From: Cellulosimicrobium sp. Marseille-Q4280
GTDB taxonomy: Bacteria > Actinomycetota > Actinomycetes > Actinomycetales > Cellulomonadaceae
Direction: 5' to 3'
Assembly (NCBI RefSeq): GCF_943181405.1
Contig: NZ_CALPBY010000002.1
Span: 310,001 to 374,000, forward strand
Length of the DNA: 64,000 bases
A program made the position numbers and the translations under genes. Each line of letters opens with the position of its first letter. Position 1 is the stretch's first letter. Under the pieces are notes generated by a model. It was not told the origin of the DNA, did not search any database, and worked only from the letters and a program-made list of their open reading frames with translations. Shown here piece after piece: positions 31,459 to 41,614 of the stretch.

Positions 31459-33087
31459 ATGGCCTACCGCGAGCACGAACGCACCCTGAGCGCACCGGAC
31501 GACTGGACCGTGCCCGACCTGGAGGTCGACGGCACGACCGTCGAGCGCGCCGGGACCGTGCGTCTCGACGCCCTCTACTACGACACGCCGGACCTGCGGC
31601 TGCTCGCCCGGGGGATCACGCTGCGCCGTCGCACCGGCGGCGACGACGCGGGGTGGCACCTCAAGCTGCCTGCCCCCGGTGACGCGCGGGACGAGGAGCG
31701 CCGACCGCTCGGCGACGACGGCGACGCGCTTCCGGATCAGCTCCCGGAGCCCCACGCCGCGCCGCAACCTCCGGACGATCTCGTCCGGCTCGTCGCCGGC
31801 CTGGCACGGCGCGCGCCGCTCGTCCCCGTCGCGCGCCTGCGCACGCAGCGCCGCGTCGTCGTGCTGCGCGACGCACGGGGCGCGGCGCTCGTCGAGGTCG
31901 CCGAGGACCGGGTCGCCACGGAGCGCCTCGTCGCGGCGGCGTCCGAGGAGGACGCCGACGCCGCGCCGGGGACGAACGCCGAGCCGCACCGGGGGCGCCG
32001 CACCGACGCCTGGCGCGAGATCGAGGTCGAGATCCTGCCCGCCGGGCACGAGACGGACGACCCGCAGGCGCTGCTCGACGCGGTGGTCGACGCGCTGGTC
32101 GACTCCGGCGCGCACGCGGAGCCGAGCGGTCCGAAGCTCTCGCGCGCGCTCGGCGACGCCGTACCGGCCCCTCGGGCGACGAGCACGTCGGACCGCGACC
32201 GGGACGGCTCGGCGGGCGCCGTCGTCGTGCGGTACCTGCGCGAGCAGGTCGACGCGCTCCTGGACCGTGACCCCGACGTGCGCCGCGACGCACCGGACGC
32301 GGTGCACAAGGCCCGCGTCGCCGCACGACGCCTGCGCAGCGCGCTCGCGACGTTCCGGCCGCTCCTCGACCGCGAGGTCGCCGAGCCCGTGCGGGAGGAG
32401 CTGCGGTGGTGGGGCCGCGTCCTGGGCGAGGCGCGCGACGCCGAGGTCGCCCGCGACCGGATCCGCGTCGTGCTCGACCGGCTGCCGGACGAGCTCGTCG
32501 TCGGGCCGGTCCGGGCGCGTGTCGTCGACGAGCTCGACGGCCGGTACCGGGAGGCGCTGCGCACCGCGGTCGCCCAGATGGGCGAGGACCGCTACTTCGA
32601 CCTGCTGACCGCCCTCGAGGACCTCGCCGACGACCTGCCCCTCACCGACCGGGCCGCCGGCGCCGCTCCCGACGTCCTGCCCGCGCTCGCCCGCACGGCC
32701 TGGAAGCGCACGCGCCGTCGGGCGAGGGGTGCGGCCGCGGTGGAGGGAGAGCGCCGCGACGAGCTGCTGCACGACGTCCGCAAGGCGGCGAAGCGCGCGC
32801 GGTACGCGGGGGAGTCCATGGAGCCGGCGGTCGGCAAGGACGCCGCGCGCTTCGCGGAGCGCCTCGAAGCCGTGCAGGACGCGCTCGGCGAGCACCACGA
32901 CGCCGTCGCGCTCGCGCGGTCGCTGCGCGAGCTGGGGATGCGGGCGAACCTGTCCGGCGAGAACGGGTTCAGCTACGGGCTGCTCGTCGGCATCGAGCGG
33001 GAGCGCGCCGACCGGGCGCTCGCGGACTTCGACGACGCGTGGGAGCGGGCTCGCCGCAAGCGCTACCGCCGGTGGACCGCGCGCTGA
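31459..33087 (+). CDS. CYTH and CHAD domain protein
   Basis: A 542-residue cytosolic protein. The N-terminal CYTH (triphosphate tunnel) domain spans about 1-235 and the CHAD domain about 255-540. CHAD helices include AVHKARVAARRLRSALATFR and LLHDVRKAAKRARYAGESME, whose conserved His and basic residues bind polyphosphate. The CYTH signature ExExK reads EHERT, so the usual Lys is replaced by Thr; an acidic insertion (SEEDADAAPGT) lies within CYTH. Such fusions are linked to polyphosphate or triphosphate hydrolysis, and a PPK2 is encoded elsewhere in this window. GGAGGAC precedes the ATG. Confidence 0.92.
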   Translation: MAYREHERTLSAPDDWTVPDLEVDGTTVERAGTVRLDALYYDTPDLRLLARGITLRRRTGGDDAGWHLKLPAPGDARDEERRPLGDDGDALPDQLPEPHAAPQPPDDLVRLVAGLARRAPLVPVARLRTQRRVVVLRDARGAALVEVAEDRVATERLVAAASEEDADAAPGTNAEPHRGRRTDAWREIEVEILPAGHETDDPQALLDAVVDALVDSGAHAEPSGPKLSRALGDAVPAPRATSTSDRDRDGSAGAVVVRYLREQVDALLDRDPDVRRDAPDAVHKARVAARRLRSALATFRPLLDREVAEPVREELRWWGRVLGEARDAEVARDRIRVVLDRLPDELVVGPVRARVVDELDGRYREALRTAVAQMGEDRYFDLLTALEDLADDLPLTDRAAGAAPDVLPALARTAWKRTRRRARGAAAVEGERRDELLHDVRKAAKRARYAGESMEPAVGKDAARFAERLEAVQDALGEHHDAVALARSLRELGMRANLSGENGFSYGLLVGIERERADRALADFDDAWERARRKRYRRWTAR

Positions 33088-33215
33088 CCGAGGGCACCGG
33101 AACGGCCCCGGTGGCGCACCGCCGTGCCGTGGCGGTCGGTCCGTCTCCGGGCTAGCGTGCGAGACGGGCGCGGGCCGACCGCGCCGACCCACCGCGCACA
33201 CCAGGGAGAGCGGCC

Positions 33216-33443
33216 ATGACGGAGAAGGCACCGAAGAGCGAGGGGGGTCTCGGCGACCTCCTGGGCCAGGCCAAGGAGTTCCTCACCGACGAGCGCATCG
33301 ACCAGGTCGCGGGAGCGATCAAGGGCGTCGCGCCGGACTCCGTCGACAAGCACGTCGACACGCTGGCGGACAAGGCGAAGGACGCCAACGGCGACGACGC
33401 CGACCGCCGGGACGTCCCCGGCACGGGCGTCGGGGGCAGGTAG
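33216..33443 (+). CDS. Small helical protein, MT0933-like antitoxin family candidate
   Basis: A 75-residue soluble protein starting [20 protein letters not shown]. It is Lys/Asp-rich and helical, with a repeated pattern [13 protein letters not shown] and [15 protein letters not shown], resembling the PF14013 antitoxin-like family of actinobacteria. No toxin gene is adjacent, so an antitoxin role is unsupported. A good AGGGAGAG Shine-Dalgarno lies 6 nt before the ATG, and TAGCGT (33153-33158) is a plausible -10. Confidence 0.75.
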   Translation: MTEKAPKSEGGLGDLLGQAKEFLTDERIDQVAGAIKGVAPDSVDKHVDTLADKAKDANGDDADRRDVPGTGVGGR

Positions 33444-33483
33444 CCCTCGACGCGGCGTCGCGGCCCGTCCCGGAGGTATCCGG

Positions 33484-33512
33484 TTCGTCCCGCGTGCGCG
33501 GGTCGGTACGAT
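33484..33512 (+). promoter_or_regulatory. Candidate thrS promoter
   Basis: TTCGTC (33484-33489), 17-bp spacer, TACGAT (33507-33512). Predicts a transcript start near 33518, inside the first leader hairpin. Confidence 0.5.
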
Positions 33513-33515
33513 CGA

Positions 33516-33604
33516 GGGGCGCCGTCGACGACGGCGCCCCTTCGAGCGCCCGGCACCGGCCGCGAGCCTCGATGACCGCTCACCGAGGACGCCACGGCGT
33601 CCTC
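33516..33604 (+). promoter_or_regulatory. thrS leader with two hairpins
   Basis: A perfect GGGGCGCCGTC/GACGGCGCCCC stem (33516-33540) is followed by GAGGACGCC-ACG-GCGTCCTC (33585-33604), only 8 nt before the AAGGAG ribosome site. No T-box sequence is visible. It could regulate thrS, for example by binding ThrRS as in other bacteria; this is inference. Confidence 0.5.
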
Positions 33605-33624
33605 CCGCCTGCAAGGAGCAGCAC

Positions 33625-35652
33625 GTGTCGGACGTCGTCCAGCCACCAGTCACCACCGCCCCCGAGTCCGGGACCGTCACGGTGGAGACGGCGACGACGG
33701 GCACGGAGCTCTTCGCCGACCGCCGCGACGTCGTCGTCGTGCGCGTGAACGGCGCGCTCAAGGACCTCGACACCGCGCTCGCCCCGGGCGACGAGGTCGA
33801 GGGCGTCACGATCGACTCGCCCGACGGGTTGTCCGTGCTGCGCCACTCCGCGGCGCACGTCCTCGCCCAGGCCGTCCAGCAGGTGAACCCGGACGCAAAG
33901 CTCGGCATCGGGCCGCCCATCACCGACGGGTTCTACTACGACTTCGACGTCGAGACGCCCTTCACGCCCGAGGACCTCAAGGCGCTCGACAAGGCGATGG
34001 CGCGCATCGTGCGCGAGGGCCAGACCTTCCGCCGCCGCGTGGTCACCGAGGACGAGGCGCGCGCCGAGCTCGCGCACGAGCCGTACAAGCTCGAGCTCAT
34101 CGGGCTCAAGGGGTCGTCGGACACGGCCGCCGAGGGCGCGAGCGTCGAGGTCGGCGGCGGCGAGCTGACGATCTACGACAACGTGCGCGGCGCCGGGCGC
34201 GAGAGCGAGACCGTGGTCTGGAAGGACCTGTGCCGCGGCCCGCACCTGCCCTCGACGAAGCTCATCGGCAACGGCTTCCAGCTCATGCGGTCGGCCGCCG
34301 CCTACTGGCGCGGCAGCGAGAAGAACCCGCAGCTCCAGCGGATCTACGGCACGGCGTGGCCCACCAAGGACGAGCTCAAGGCGTACCTCGAGCGGCTCGC
34401 CGAGGCGGAGCGCCGTGACCACCGCCGCCTCGGCAGCGAGATGGACCTCTTCTCCTTCCCGGACGAGATCGGCTCCGGCCTCGCGGTCTTCCACCCCAAG
34501 GGCGGCATCATCCGCTCCGAGATGGAGGAGTACTCGCGCAAGCGGCACGTCGAGGCGGGCTACTCGTTCGTCAACAGCCCGCACATCACCAAGGCGAAGC
34601 TGTTCCAGGTGTCGGGCCACCTCGACTGGTACGCGGACGGCATGTACCCGCCCATGCACCTCGACGAGGAGCTGGACGACGACGGCACCGTGCGTCGCGC
34701 GGGGCAGGACTACTACCTCAAGCCGATGAACTGCCCGATGCACAACCTCATCTTCGACGCGCGCGGCCGCTCCTACCGCGAGCTGCCGCTGCGCCTGTTC
34801 GAGTTCGGCACGGTGTACCGGTACGAGAAGTCGGGCGTCGTGCACGGGCTGACCCGTGCGCGCGGCTTCACGCAGGACGACGCGCACATCTACTGCACGC
34901 GCGAGCAGATGCGCGACGAGCTCACCTCGCTCCTCACGTTCGTGCTCGACCTCCTCAAGGACTACGGGCTGGACGACTTCTACCTCGAGCTGTCGACGCG
35001 CGACCCCGAGAAGTCGGTCGGCGACGACGCGACGTGGGAGGAGGCGACCCGCACGCTCGAGGAGGTCGCCACGGCGTCGGGCCTCGACCTCGTGCCGGAC
35101 CCGGGCGGCGCGGCGTTCTACGGGCCGAAGATCTCCGTCCAGGCCAAGGACGCGATCGGCCGGACGTGGCAGATGTCGACGATCCAGCTCGACTTCAACC
35201 TGCCGGAGAAGTTCGAGCTCGAGTACACCGCTCCCGACGGCTCGCGCCAGCGCCCGGTGATGATCCACCGCGCGCTGTTCGGGTCGATCGAGCGCTTCTT
35301 CGCCGTGCTGCTCGAGCACTACGCGGGCGCCTTCCCGGCGTGGCTCGCCCCGGTCCAGGTCGTCGCGGTCCCCGTCGCGGAGCCGTTCAACGACTACCTG
35401 GCCGACGTCGTCGCGCAGCTGCGCGCGCAGGGCATCCGCGCCGAGGTGGACTACTCGGACGACCGGTTCGGCAAGAAGATCCGCAACGCGAGCACCCAGA
35501 AGGTGCCCTTCACGCTCATCGCGGGCGGCGAGGACGTCGAGGCGGGTGCCGTGTCGTTCCGCTACCGCGACGGGCGCCAGGACAACGGCGTGCCGGTCGC
35601 CGAGGCGATCGAGCGCATCGTGTCCGCCGTGCGCGACCGCGTCCAGGTCTGA
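33625..35652 (+). CDS. thrS: Threonyl-tRNA synthetase
   Basis: Charges tRNA-Thr. The 675-residue chain has an N-terminal TGS domain, the editing domain with [16 protein letters not shown], and the class II core: motif 2 [20 protein letters not shown], the zinc-site [16 protein letters not shown], and motif 3 [15 protein letters not shown], then the anticodon-binding domain. The first about 30 residues extend beyond the usual start. GTG with AAGGAG 7 nt upstream. First gene of the thrS-HIT-pgsA-patA-pimA run known from mycobacteria. Confidence 0.97.
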   Translation: MSDVVQPPVTTAPESGTVTVETATTGTELFADRRDVVVVRVNGALKDLDTALAPGDEVEGVTIDSPDGLSVLRHSAAHVLAQAVQQVNPDAKLGIGPPITDGFYYDFDVETPFTPEDLKALDKAMARIVREGQTFRRRVVTEDEARAELAHEPYKLELIGLKGSSDTAAEGASVEVGGGELTIYDNVRGAGRESETVVWKDLCRGPHLPSTKLIGNGFQLMRSAAAYWRGSEKNPQLQRIYGTAWPTKDELKAYLERLAEAERRDHRRLGSEMDLFSFPDEIGSGLAVFHPKGGIIRSEMEEYSRKRHVEAGYSFVNSPHITKAKLFQVSGHLDWYADGMYPPMHLDEELDDDGTVRRAGQDYYLKPMNCPMHNLIFDARGRSYRELPLRLFEFGTVYRYEKSGVVHGLTRARGFTQDDAHIYCTREQMRDELTSLLTFVLDLLKDYGLDDFYLELSTRDPEKSVGDDATWEEATRTLEEVATASGLDLVPDPGGAAFYGPKISVQAKDAIGRTWQMSTIQLDFNLPEKFELEYTAPDGSRQRPVMIHRALFGSIERFFAVLLEHYAGAFPAWLAPVQVVAVPVAEPFNDYLADVVAQLRAQGIRAEVDYSDDRFGKKIRNASTQKVPFTLIAGGEDVEAGAVSFRYRDGRQDNGVPVAEAIERIVSAVRDRVQV

Positions 35653-35689
35653 CGCCGCGGTGGGGGACGACGCGAGGGGCAGGTCGGGC

Positions 35690-36289
35690 GTGGACGACGT
35701 GACGGTCGAGCCGCCGGGGGACCACCCGCGGTTCGACGACGGTCTCGAGAGGCTCTGGACGCCGCACCGCATGGTGTACGTCGGTGGGCAGGACAAGCCG
35801 ACCGACGACACCGCGGGGCAGTGCCCGTTCTGCCGGATCCCGTCCCGCTCGGACGAGGACGGGCTCATCGTCGCGCGCGGCGAGGTCGCCTACGCCGTGC
35901 TCAACCTGTACCCGTACAACCCGGGCCACCTCATGGTCGTGCCCTACCGCCACGTCTCGGACTACACCGGGCTCACCGGGGCCGAGACGGCCGAGGTCGC
36001 ACAGCTCACGCAGACCGCCATGCGCGTCGTCCGCGCGGTGTCCGCGCCCGACGGCTTCAACCTGGGCATGAACCAGGGGACCGTCGCCGGCGCGGGCATC
36101 GCCGCGCACCTGCACCAGCACGTCGTGCCCCGGTGGACGGGCGACGCGAACTTCCTGCCCGTCGTCGCGCACACGAAGGCGGTGCCGGAGCTGCTCGCGG
36201 ACACGCGCGCCAAGCTCGCCGCGGCCTGGGAAGCGCAGCCGCAGCAGTCGCAGCACAGGACGGCCGGCGCGGGGGAGGGGAACCACTGA
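35690..36289 (+). CDS. HIT family nucleotide hydrolase/phosphorylase
   Basis: A 199-residue HIT protein (GTG 35690, chosen for the GAGGGG sequence upstream; GTG 35660 would add ten residues). The catalytic triad motif is HLHQHVVPRW; CPFCRI near the N-terminus and NLYPYNPGHLMVVPYRHV are typical of the actinobacterial branch whose mycobacterial member at the same locus is an Ap4A phosphorylase. Likely degrades diadenosine polyphosphates or AMP conjugates. Overlaps pgsA start as TGATG. Confidence 0.9.
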   Translation: MDDVTVEPPGDHPRFDDGLERLWTPHRMVYVGGQDKPTDDTAGQCPFCRIPSRSDEDGLIVARGEVAYAVLNLYPYNPGHLMVVPYRHVSDYTGLTGAETAEVAQLTQTAMRVVRAVSAPDGFNLGMNQGTVAGAGIAAHLHQHVVPRWTGDANFLPVVAHTKAVPELLADTRAKLAAAWEAQPQQSQHRTAGAGEGNH

Positions 36290-36960
36290 TGTTCGGCCGT
36301 CTCCGGGCCCTCACGACCCGGCTCTTCACGCCGCTCGCCGCGCTCCTGCTGCGCCTCCGCGTGAGCCCCGACGCCGTGACCGTCGCCGGGACGCTCGGCG
36401 TCGTGGCCGGCGCGCTCTGGCTCTTCCCGACCGGTCACCTGTTCGCCGGGACGATGGTCGTCATGGTCTTCGCGTTCTCCGACGTGCTGGACGGCGTGAT
36501 GGCCCGCCGCGCCGGGCGCTCGGGCCCCTGGGGCGCGTTCCTCGACTCCACGCTCGACCGGCTCGCCGACGCGGCGCTGTTCGTCGGGCTCACGCTGTAC
36601 TTCGTCCGGGCCGACGACGCGCGCCTCACCCCCGACCTCGCGGCCTGGGGGACGTGCGTCGCGCTCGCGTGCCTCGCGCTGGGCGCCGTCGTGCCGTACG
36701 CGCGAGCGCGCGCCGAGAGCGTCGGCATGACGGCGCAGGTCGGGATCGCGGAGCGTGCGGACCGGCTCGTCGCGGCGCTCGTCGCCGCGGGGATCGTCGG
36801 GCTGGGCGTGCCGCCCGTCGTGCTCGTCGTCGTGCTCGGCCTCCTGGCCGTCGCGAGCGCCGTGACGATCGTGCAGCGCGTGGCGACCGTGCGCCGGCAG
36901 GCGCTGGCCCTCGCGGGCGGCGACGACGGACGGACCGACGAGACGGAAGGTGCCCGCTGA
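36289..36960 (+). CDS. pgsA: Phosphatidylinositol phosphate synthase-type CDP-alcohol phosphatidyltransferase
   Basis: An integral-membrane enzyme of 223 residues that transfers a phosphatidyl group from CDP-diacylglycerol to an inositol phosphate. The CDP-alcohol signature is complete: DVLDGVMARRAGRSGPWG followed by AFLDSTLDR (DG...AR...G...D...D). About six membrane helices are evident. Position next to the acyltransferase and pimA-like genes supports the phosphatidylinositol phosphate branch rather than phosphatidylglycerol phosphate. GAGGGG lies just before the ATG. Confidence 0.9.
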   Translation: MFGRLRALTTRLFTPLAALLLRLRVSPDAVTVAGTLGVVAGALWLFPTGHLFAGTMVVMVFAFSDVLDGVMARRAGRSGPWGAFLDSTLDRLADAALFVGLTLYFVRADDARLTPDLAAWGTCVALACLALGAVVPYARARAESVGMTAQVGIAERADRLVAALVAAGIVGLGVPPVVLVVVLGLLAVASAVTIVQRVATVRRQALALAGGDDGRTDETEGAR

Positions 36961-36962
36961 CG

Positions 36963-37961
36963 ATGGGGATCGACACCGGCAAGGCGTTCACCTTCGCGTG
37001 GCGCACCGCGCACAAGGTGCCCGAGCCGATCCTGCGCGGCGTGTTCAGCGCCGTCGCGGACGTGACGTGGCTCCTGCACGGCGGCGGCGTGCGCCAGCTC
37101 GAGAAGAACCTCGCGCGCGTGCGCCCCGACCTGGGTCCCCGCGGGGTGCGCCGGCTGTCGCGCGCCGGGATGCGGTCCTACATGCGCTACTACCGCGAGG
37201 CCTTCACCCTGCCGGCGTGGACGCCCGAGCAGGTCGCGGCGCGCGTCCGCGTCGTGGGCGAGGAGAACGTCCGCCGACTCCTCGACGGCGACCGCAGCCC
37301 CGTGCTGGCGCTGTCCCACCAGGGGAACTGGGACCTTGCGGGCGCCTGGGCGACCCGCCGTCTCGCCACCGTCCTCACGGTCGCCGAGCGGCTCGAGCCC
37401 GAGGAGGTGTTCCAGGAGTTCCTCGCGTTCCGGACCGGGATCGGGCTCGAGATCCTCGCTCTCGGCGACGGCGACGTGTTCCGCGACCTCGTGCGCGGGG
37501 CGCGCCGTCCCGGGCGGATCATCCCGCTGCTCGCCGACCGCGACCTCACCGCCCGGGGCATCGAGGTCGACCTCTACGGTCGGAGGGCCCGCGTGGCCGC
37601 CGGCCCGGCCGCCCTCGCCGTCACCGCCGGGGCCCCCCTGGTCCCGGCCGCCATCTGGTACGAGCGCCTGCGCGGTGCCCGACGCCGCGCGGCGGGGACG
37701 CCGTGGGGCCTCGTGATCCGCTTCTTCCCCCCGGTCGACGTGCCGGCGGACGTGCCGCGCTCGGAGCGGGTGGCCGTCGCGACGCAGGCCTGGGTCGACG
37801 CGTTGAGCGTGGCGATCCGCGAGCACCCCGAGGACTGGCACATGCTGCAGAAGGTCTTCGTCGAGGACCTCGATCCCGAGCGGTACGCCCGCACGCAGGC
37901 CGCGGCGGGCGAGGACGCCGCCGTCACCCCGGCGCAGGGCGACCAGGAGCCCGCCGCATGA
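36963..37961 (+). CDS. Phosphatidylinositol mannoside acyltransferase (PatA-like)
   Basis: A 332-residue LPLAT-family acyltransferase related to HtrB/LpxL. The catalytic H-x4-D motif is LSHQGNWDLAGAW near residue 118; RPGRIIPLLADRDLT and AGAPLVPAAIW are further conserved blocks, and DWHMLQKVFVEDL closes the fold. By synteny with mycobacterial Rv2611c it would acylate the mannose of PIM at the inner membrane. ATG 2 bp after pgsA; the Shine-Dalgarno GGAAGG is 12 nt away. Confidence 0.9.
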   Translation: MGIDTGKAFTFAWRTAHKVPEPILRGVFSAVADVTWLLHGGGVRQLEKNLARVRPDLGPRGVRRLSRAGMRSYMRYYREAFTLPAWTPEQVAARVRVVGEENVRRLLDGDRSPVLALSHQGNWDLAGAWATRRLATVLTVAERLEPEEVFQEFLAFRTGIGLEILALGDGDVFRDLVRGARRPGRIIPLLADRDLTARGIEVDLYGRRARVAAGPAALAVTAGAPLVPAAIWYERLRGARRRAAGTPWGLVIRFFPPVDVPADVPRSERVAVATQAWVDALSVAIREHPEDWHMLQKVFVEDLDPERYARTQAAAGEDAAVTPAQGDQEPAA

Positions 37962-39175
37962 GCCTGCGCGTCGGCATCGTGTGCCCCTACTCGTTCGACG
38001 CGCCGGGCGGCGTGCAGTTCCACGTGCGCGACCTCGCCGAGGCGCTCATCGCCCAGGGGCACGAGGTCTCCGTGCTGGCGCCCGCGGACGACGACACCCC
38101 GGTCCCCGGCTACCTCACTCCCGTGGGCGGCGCGATCCCGGTCCGCTACAACGGGTCCGTGGCCCGCGTGACGTTCGGCCCCCGGACCATCGGCCGGGTG
38201 CGGCGCTGGCTCGACGCGGGACGCTTCGACGTCCTGCACCTGCACGAGCCCGTCAACCCGTCCCTGTCCATGAGCGCGCTCTGGACCGCGCAGGGGCCCA
38301 TCGTCGCCACGTTCCACACCTCGCTCGTGCGCTCCCGGGCGCTGCAGGTCGCCTACCCGCTCGTGCGCCAGAGCCTCGAGAAGATCGACGCGCGCATCGC
38401 CGTGTCGGAGGACGCGCGGCGCACGCTCGTCGAGCACCTGGGCGGGGACGCCGTCGTCATCCCCAACGGGGTCTACGTCGACACGTTCGCCGGCGCCGTG
38501 CCGCAGCCGCGCTGGCAGGGCACGCCGGACGCGCCGACCATCGGGTTCCTCGGCCGTCTCGACGAGCCGCGCAAGGGACTGCCCGTCCTGACCGACGCGA
38601 TCCCGCGCATCCTCGCGGAGGTGCCGGGGGCGCGGTTCCTCGTCGCCGGCCGCGGCGACGCAGGGAAGGACGAGGCCGTCGCCGCCCTGGGTGAGCACGC
38701 GTCGTCCGTGGAGTTCCTCGGCGGCGTGAGCGACGAGGACAAGGCGAGCATGCTCGCCTCCGTCGACCTGTACATCGCGCCCCAGACGGGCGGCGAGAGC
38801 TTCGGCATCGTGCTCGTCGAGGCGATGAGCGCGGGCGCGTGCGTCGTCGCGAGCGACCTCGGCGCCTTCCGTCGCGTGCTCGACGACGGTGCGGCCGGTG
38901 CGCTGTTCCCCGTCGGCGACGGCGCAGCGCTCGCGGCGACGGTCGTCGAGGTCCTCGCCGACGCCGGCCGGCGCGAGGCGTACCGCGACCGGGCCCGGGA
39001 GTTCGTCCGGCGCTTCGACTGGTCCGCCGTCACCGCGGAGGTGCTCGCCGTGTACGAGATGGTCCTCGCCGCGTCCGAGGCGGTCATCCCGGTGCACGAG
39101 GACCCGCGGTCCCGCCGCGGCGGTCGCCTCCTCGGACGGACGCGCGGCGACCGGGACGAGGAGGCTCGCGCATGA
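37958..39175 (+). CDS. pimA: GDP-mannose-dependent phosphatidylinositol mannosyltransferase (PimA-like)
   Basis: A GT4 glycosyltransferase of 405 residues that adds the first mannose to phosphatidylinositol on the cytosolic membrane face. Landmarks: PYSFDAPGGVQFHVRDLAEA at residues 10-29, TFHTSLVRSR, IGFLGRLDEPRKGLPVL, and ESFGIVLVEAMSAGACVVAS. It overlaps the acyltransferase stop by ATGA. The C-terminal 25 residues are Arg/Asp-rich and may help membrane attachment. Confidence 0.93.
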   Translation: MSLRVGIVCPYSFDAPGGVQFHVRDLAEALIAQGHEVSVLAPADDDTPVPGYLTPVGGAIPVRYNGSVARVTFGPRTIGRVRRWLDAGRFDVLHLHEPVNPSLSMSALWTAQGPIVATFHTSLVRSRALQVAYPLVRQSLEKIDARIAVSEDARRTLVEHLGGDAVVIPNGVYVDTFAGAVPQPRWQGTPDAPTIGFLGRLDEPRKGLPVLTDAIPRILAEVPGARFLVAGRGDAGKDEAVAALGEHASSVEFLGGVSDEDKASMLASVDLYIAPQTGGESFGIVLVEAMSAGACVVASDLGAFRRVLDDGAAGALFPVGDGAALAATVVEVLADAGRREAYRDRAREFVRRFDWSAVTAEVLAVYEMVLAASEAVIPVHEDPRSRRGGRLLGRTRGDRDEEARA

Positions 39176-39822
39176 CCTGGTCGGAGACCGCGATCCTCGT
39201 CGTGGCCGTCTTCGTGCTCGTCGGCTGGCTCCTGTGGGTCGCCGCGTCCCGGCTCGACCGCCTGCACCGCAAGGTCATGGCGTCGCGCCTCGCGCTCGAC
39301 GCCCAGCTGGTGCGTCGCGCGTCGGCCGTCGTCGACCTCGCGGCGTCGGCCGAGCTCGACCCGGTGACCTCGGTCCTCCTCGCCGAGGCCGCGCACGCGG
39401 TGCTGGACGACGACGCGGACGCACGGCGCCTCGTCGAGAGCGTCCCGGGACTCGGTACGCAGGACGCGCCCCGCCCACGGCTGCTGCTCGGTGGCATGGC
39501 GCCGTCGCGCGCGCTCGCCGAGTCCGACCTGTCGGCGACGCTGCGGTCCGCCCTCGAGGACGCTGAGGACGTCGCGGAGCTGCGTGACGACCCGGCGGGC
39601 GACGAGCTCCTCGGCAACCTCTCGGCGGCCTGGTACCGGGCCCAGCTCGCGCGCCGCTTCCACAACGAGGCGGTCGCCCAGGCACAGCGCGTGCGGAGCA
39701 AGTGGTGGGTCCGGCTGTTCCGGCTCGCGGGGCACGCGCCGATGCCCGTGACCGTGGAGCTCGACGACGCCTGGCCACCCGGTCTCGGCCGTCCCCTCGA
39801 GCCCGCCGGCGGGGCCTCCTGA
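39172..39822 (+). CDS. Membrane-anchored hypothetical protein, LemA-like
   Basis: A 216-residue protein with one N-terminal membrane helix (ILVVAVFVLVGWLLWVAA, residues 8-25) followed by a long helical cytosolic part beginning RLDRLHRKVMASRLALDAQL. The layout resembles LemA-type proteins; the typical LemA hairpin is only weakly recognisable. Overlaps pimA by ATGA and is the last gene of the operon, a position it holds in relatives. Function unknown. Confidence 0.8.
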   Translation: MTWSETAILVVAVFVLVGWLLWVAASRLDRLHRKVMASRLALDAQLVRRASAVVDLAASAELDPVTSVLLAEAAHAVLDDDADARRLVESVPGLGTQDAPRPRLLLGGMAPSRALAESDLSATLRSALEDAEDVAELRDDPAGDELLGNLSAAWYRAQLARRFHNEAVAQAQRVRSKWWVRLFRLAGHAPMPVTVELDDAWPPGLGRPLEPAGGAS

Positions 39823-39848
39823 GCGCCTGGGGCCCGGACGCGCCGCAG

Positions 39849-39854
39849 TAGGAT
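39849..39854 (+). promoter_or_regulatory. -10 box of the pdxS transcript
   Basis: TAGGAT with a predicted start at about 39861, giving a leader of about 150 nt before pdxS that contains a short open frame. Confidence 0.5.
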
Positions 39855-39861
39855 GGTCGTG

Positions 39862-40010
39862 GTGTGCGAGCATGTGCCCGCCACCGCGCACGCACCGCTC
39901 CCACCGGCTTCTCTCCACCTCGCCGGGGGCCGTCGGCGCGACCCGCGGAGGCCCGGCCGTCCGCCTCGTGACGGTCGTGCGCTCCCTCGAACCGAACGTG
40001 TGAGGTACCG

Positions 40011-40014
<4 letters not shown>
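39862..40014 (+). other. Possible leaderless uORF ahead of pdxS
   Basis: A 50-codon frame from GTG 39862, 7 nt after TAGGAT, ending with a TGA that overlaps the pdxS GTG as GTGA. Third-position G/C bias is clearly lower than in the real genes, so it is not a normal protein; it might couple translation to pdxS. Rich in Arg, Pro and His. Confidence 0.25.
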
Positions 40015-40961
<947 letters not shown>

Positions 40962-41016
40962 CCCTGTCCGCGCACCTGCCGGCACCGCCGGCGAGCCTGG
41001 ACGGCCGGGCGTCGCG

Positions 41017-41583
41017 GTGACGGACCGGACGGACGCGCCGTCGTCCCTGGGTCCCGACTGGGTGCTCGGGGACGACGGCCTCTTCTTCCGGCGCGGCGCG
41101 CGCGTCGTCCTGCTCGACGACGCCGACCGCGTCCTCCTCGTCCGGGGTCACGACGTCGACCAGCCCGAACGGTCGTGGTGGTTCACCGTCGGAGGTGGCA
41201 TCGACGAGGGGGAGGACGACGCCGCGGCGGCCCTGCGCGAGGTGCGCGAGGAGACCGGCATCGCGCTCGACCCCGCCCATCTCGTGGGGCCGGTCTACAC
41301 CCGCAGCGCGGTCTTCGACTTCTACCGGCAGCACTGCCGCCAGGACGAGGTCATCTACCTCGCGCGGCTGCACGGTGAGGTCCTCTCGGGCGAGGACCTC
41401 AGCCGCGACGGATGGACGGACGTCGAGCTCGACGTCGTCGACGAGATGCGATGGTGGGACCTCGACGAGCTCGCGCGCGTCGAGATCGAGGTGTTCCCCG
41501 AGGGACTCGTCGACCTCGTGCGGCCCCTGCTGCACGGCTGGGACGGTGTGACCCGCCACCTCGGGCTCGCACGCGAGCACTGA
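41017..41583 (+). CDS. Nudix hydrolase
   Basis: A 188-residue Nudix protein; the box [20 protein letters not shown] plus TGI matches GX5EX7REUXEEXGU exactly. It would hydrolyse a nucleoside diphosphate linked to X; no substrate motif is recognisable. GTG start chosen at the first in-frame codon with a plausible length; no strong ribosome site. A Nudix gene also lies between pimA and pdxS in mycobacteria (Rv2609c), consistent with old synteny. Confidence 0.9.
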   Translation: MTDRTDAPSSLGPDWVLGDDGLFFRRGARVVLLDDADRVLLVRGHDVDQPERSWWFTVGGGIDEGEDDAAAALREVREETGIALDPAHLVGPVYTRSAVFDFYRQHCRQDEVIYLARLHGEVLSGEDLSRDGWTDVELDVVDEMRWWDLDELARVEIEVFPEGLVDLVRPLLHGWDGVTRHLGLAREH

Positions 41584-41614
41584 CGCCGGGCCGGGAGCGA
41601 GCGGGCCGCCGAGG

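Noticed and set aside
33216-33443. Toxin-antitoxin pair around the small helical protein
   Set aside because: No toxin-sized partner on either side; neighbours are the CYTH-CHAD gene and thrS.
33516-33604. T-box riboswitch upstream of thrS
   Set aside because: Stem-loops are present, but no T-box consensus sequence or specifier loop could be found.
35660-35689. Longer start (GTG 35660) for the HIT protein
   Set aside because: It adds ten poorly conserved residues and has no ribosome site; GTG 35690 follows GAGGGG. Not excluded.
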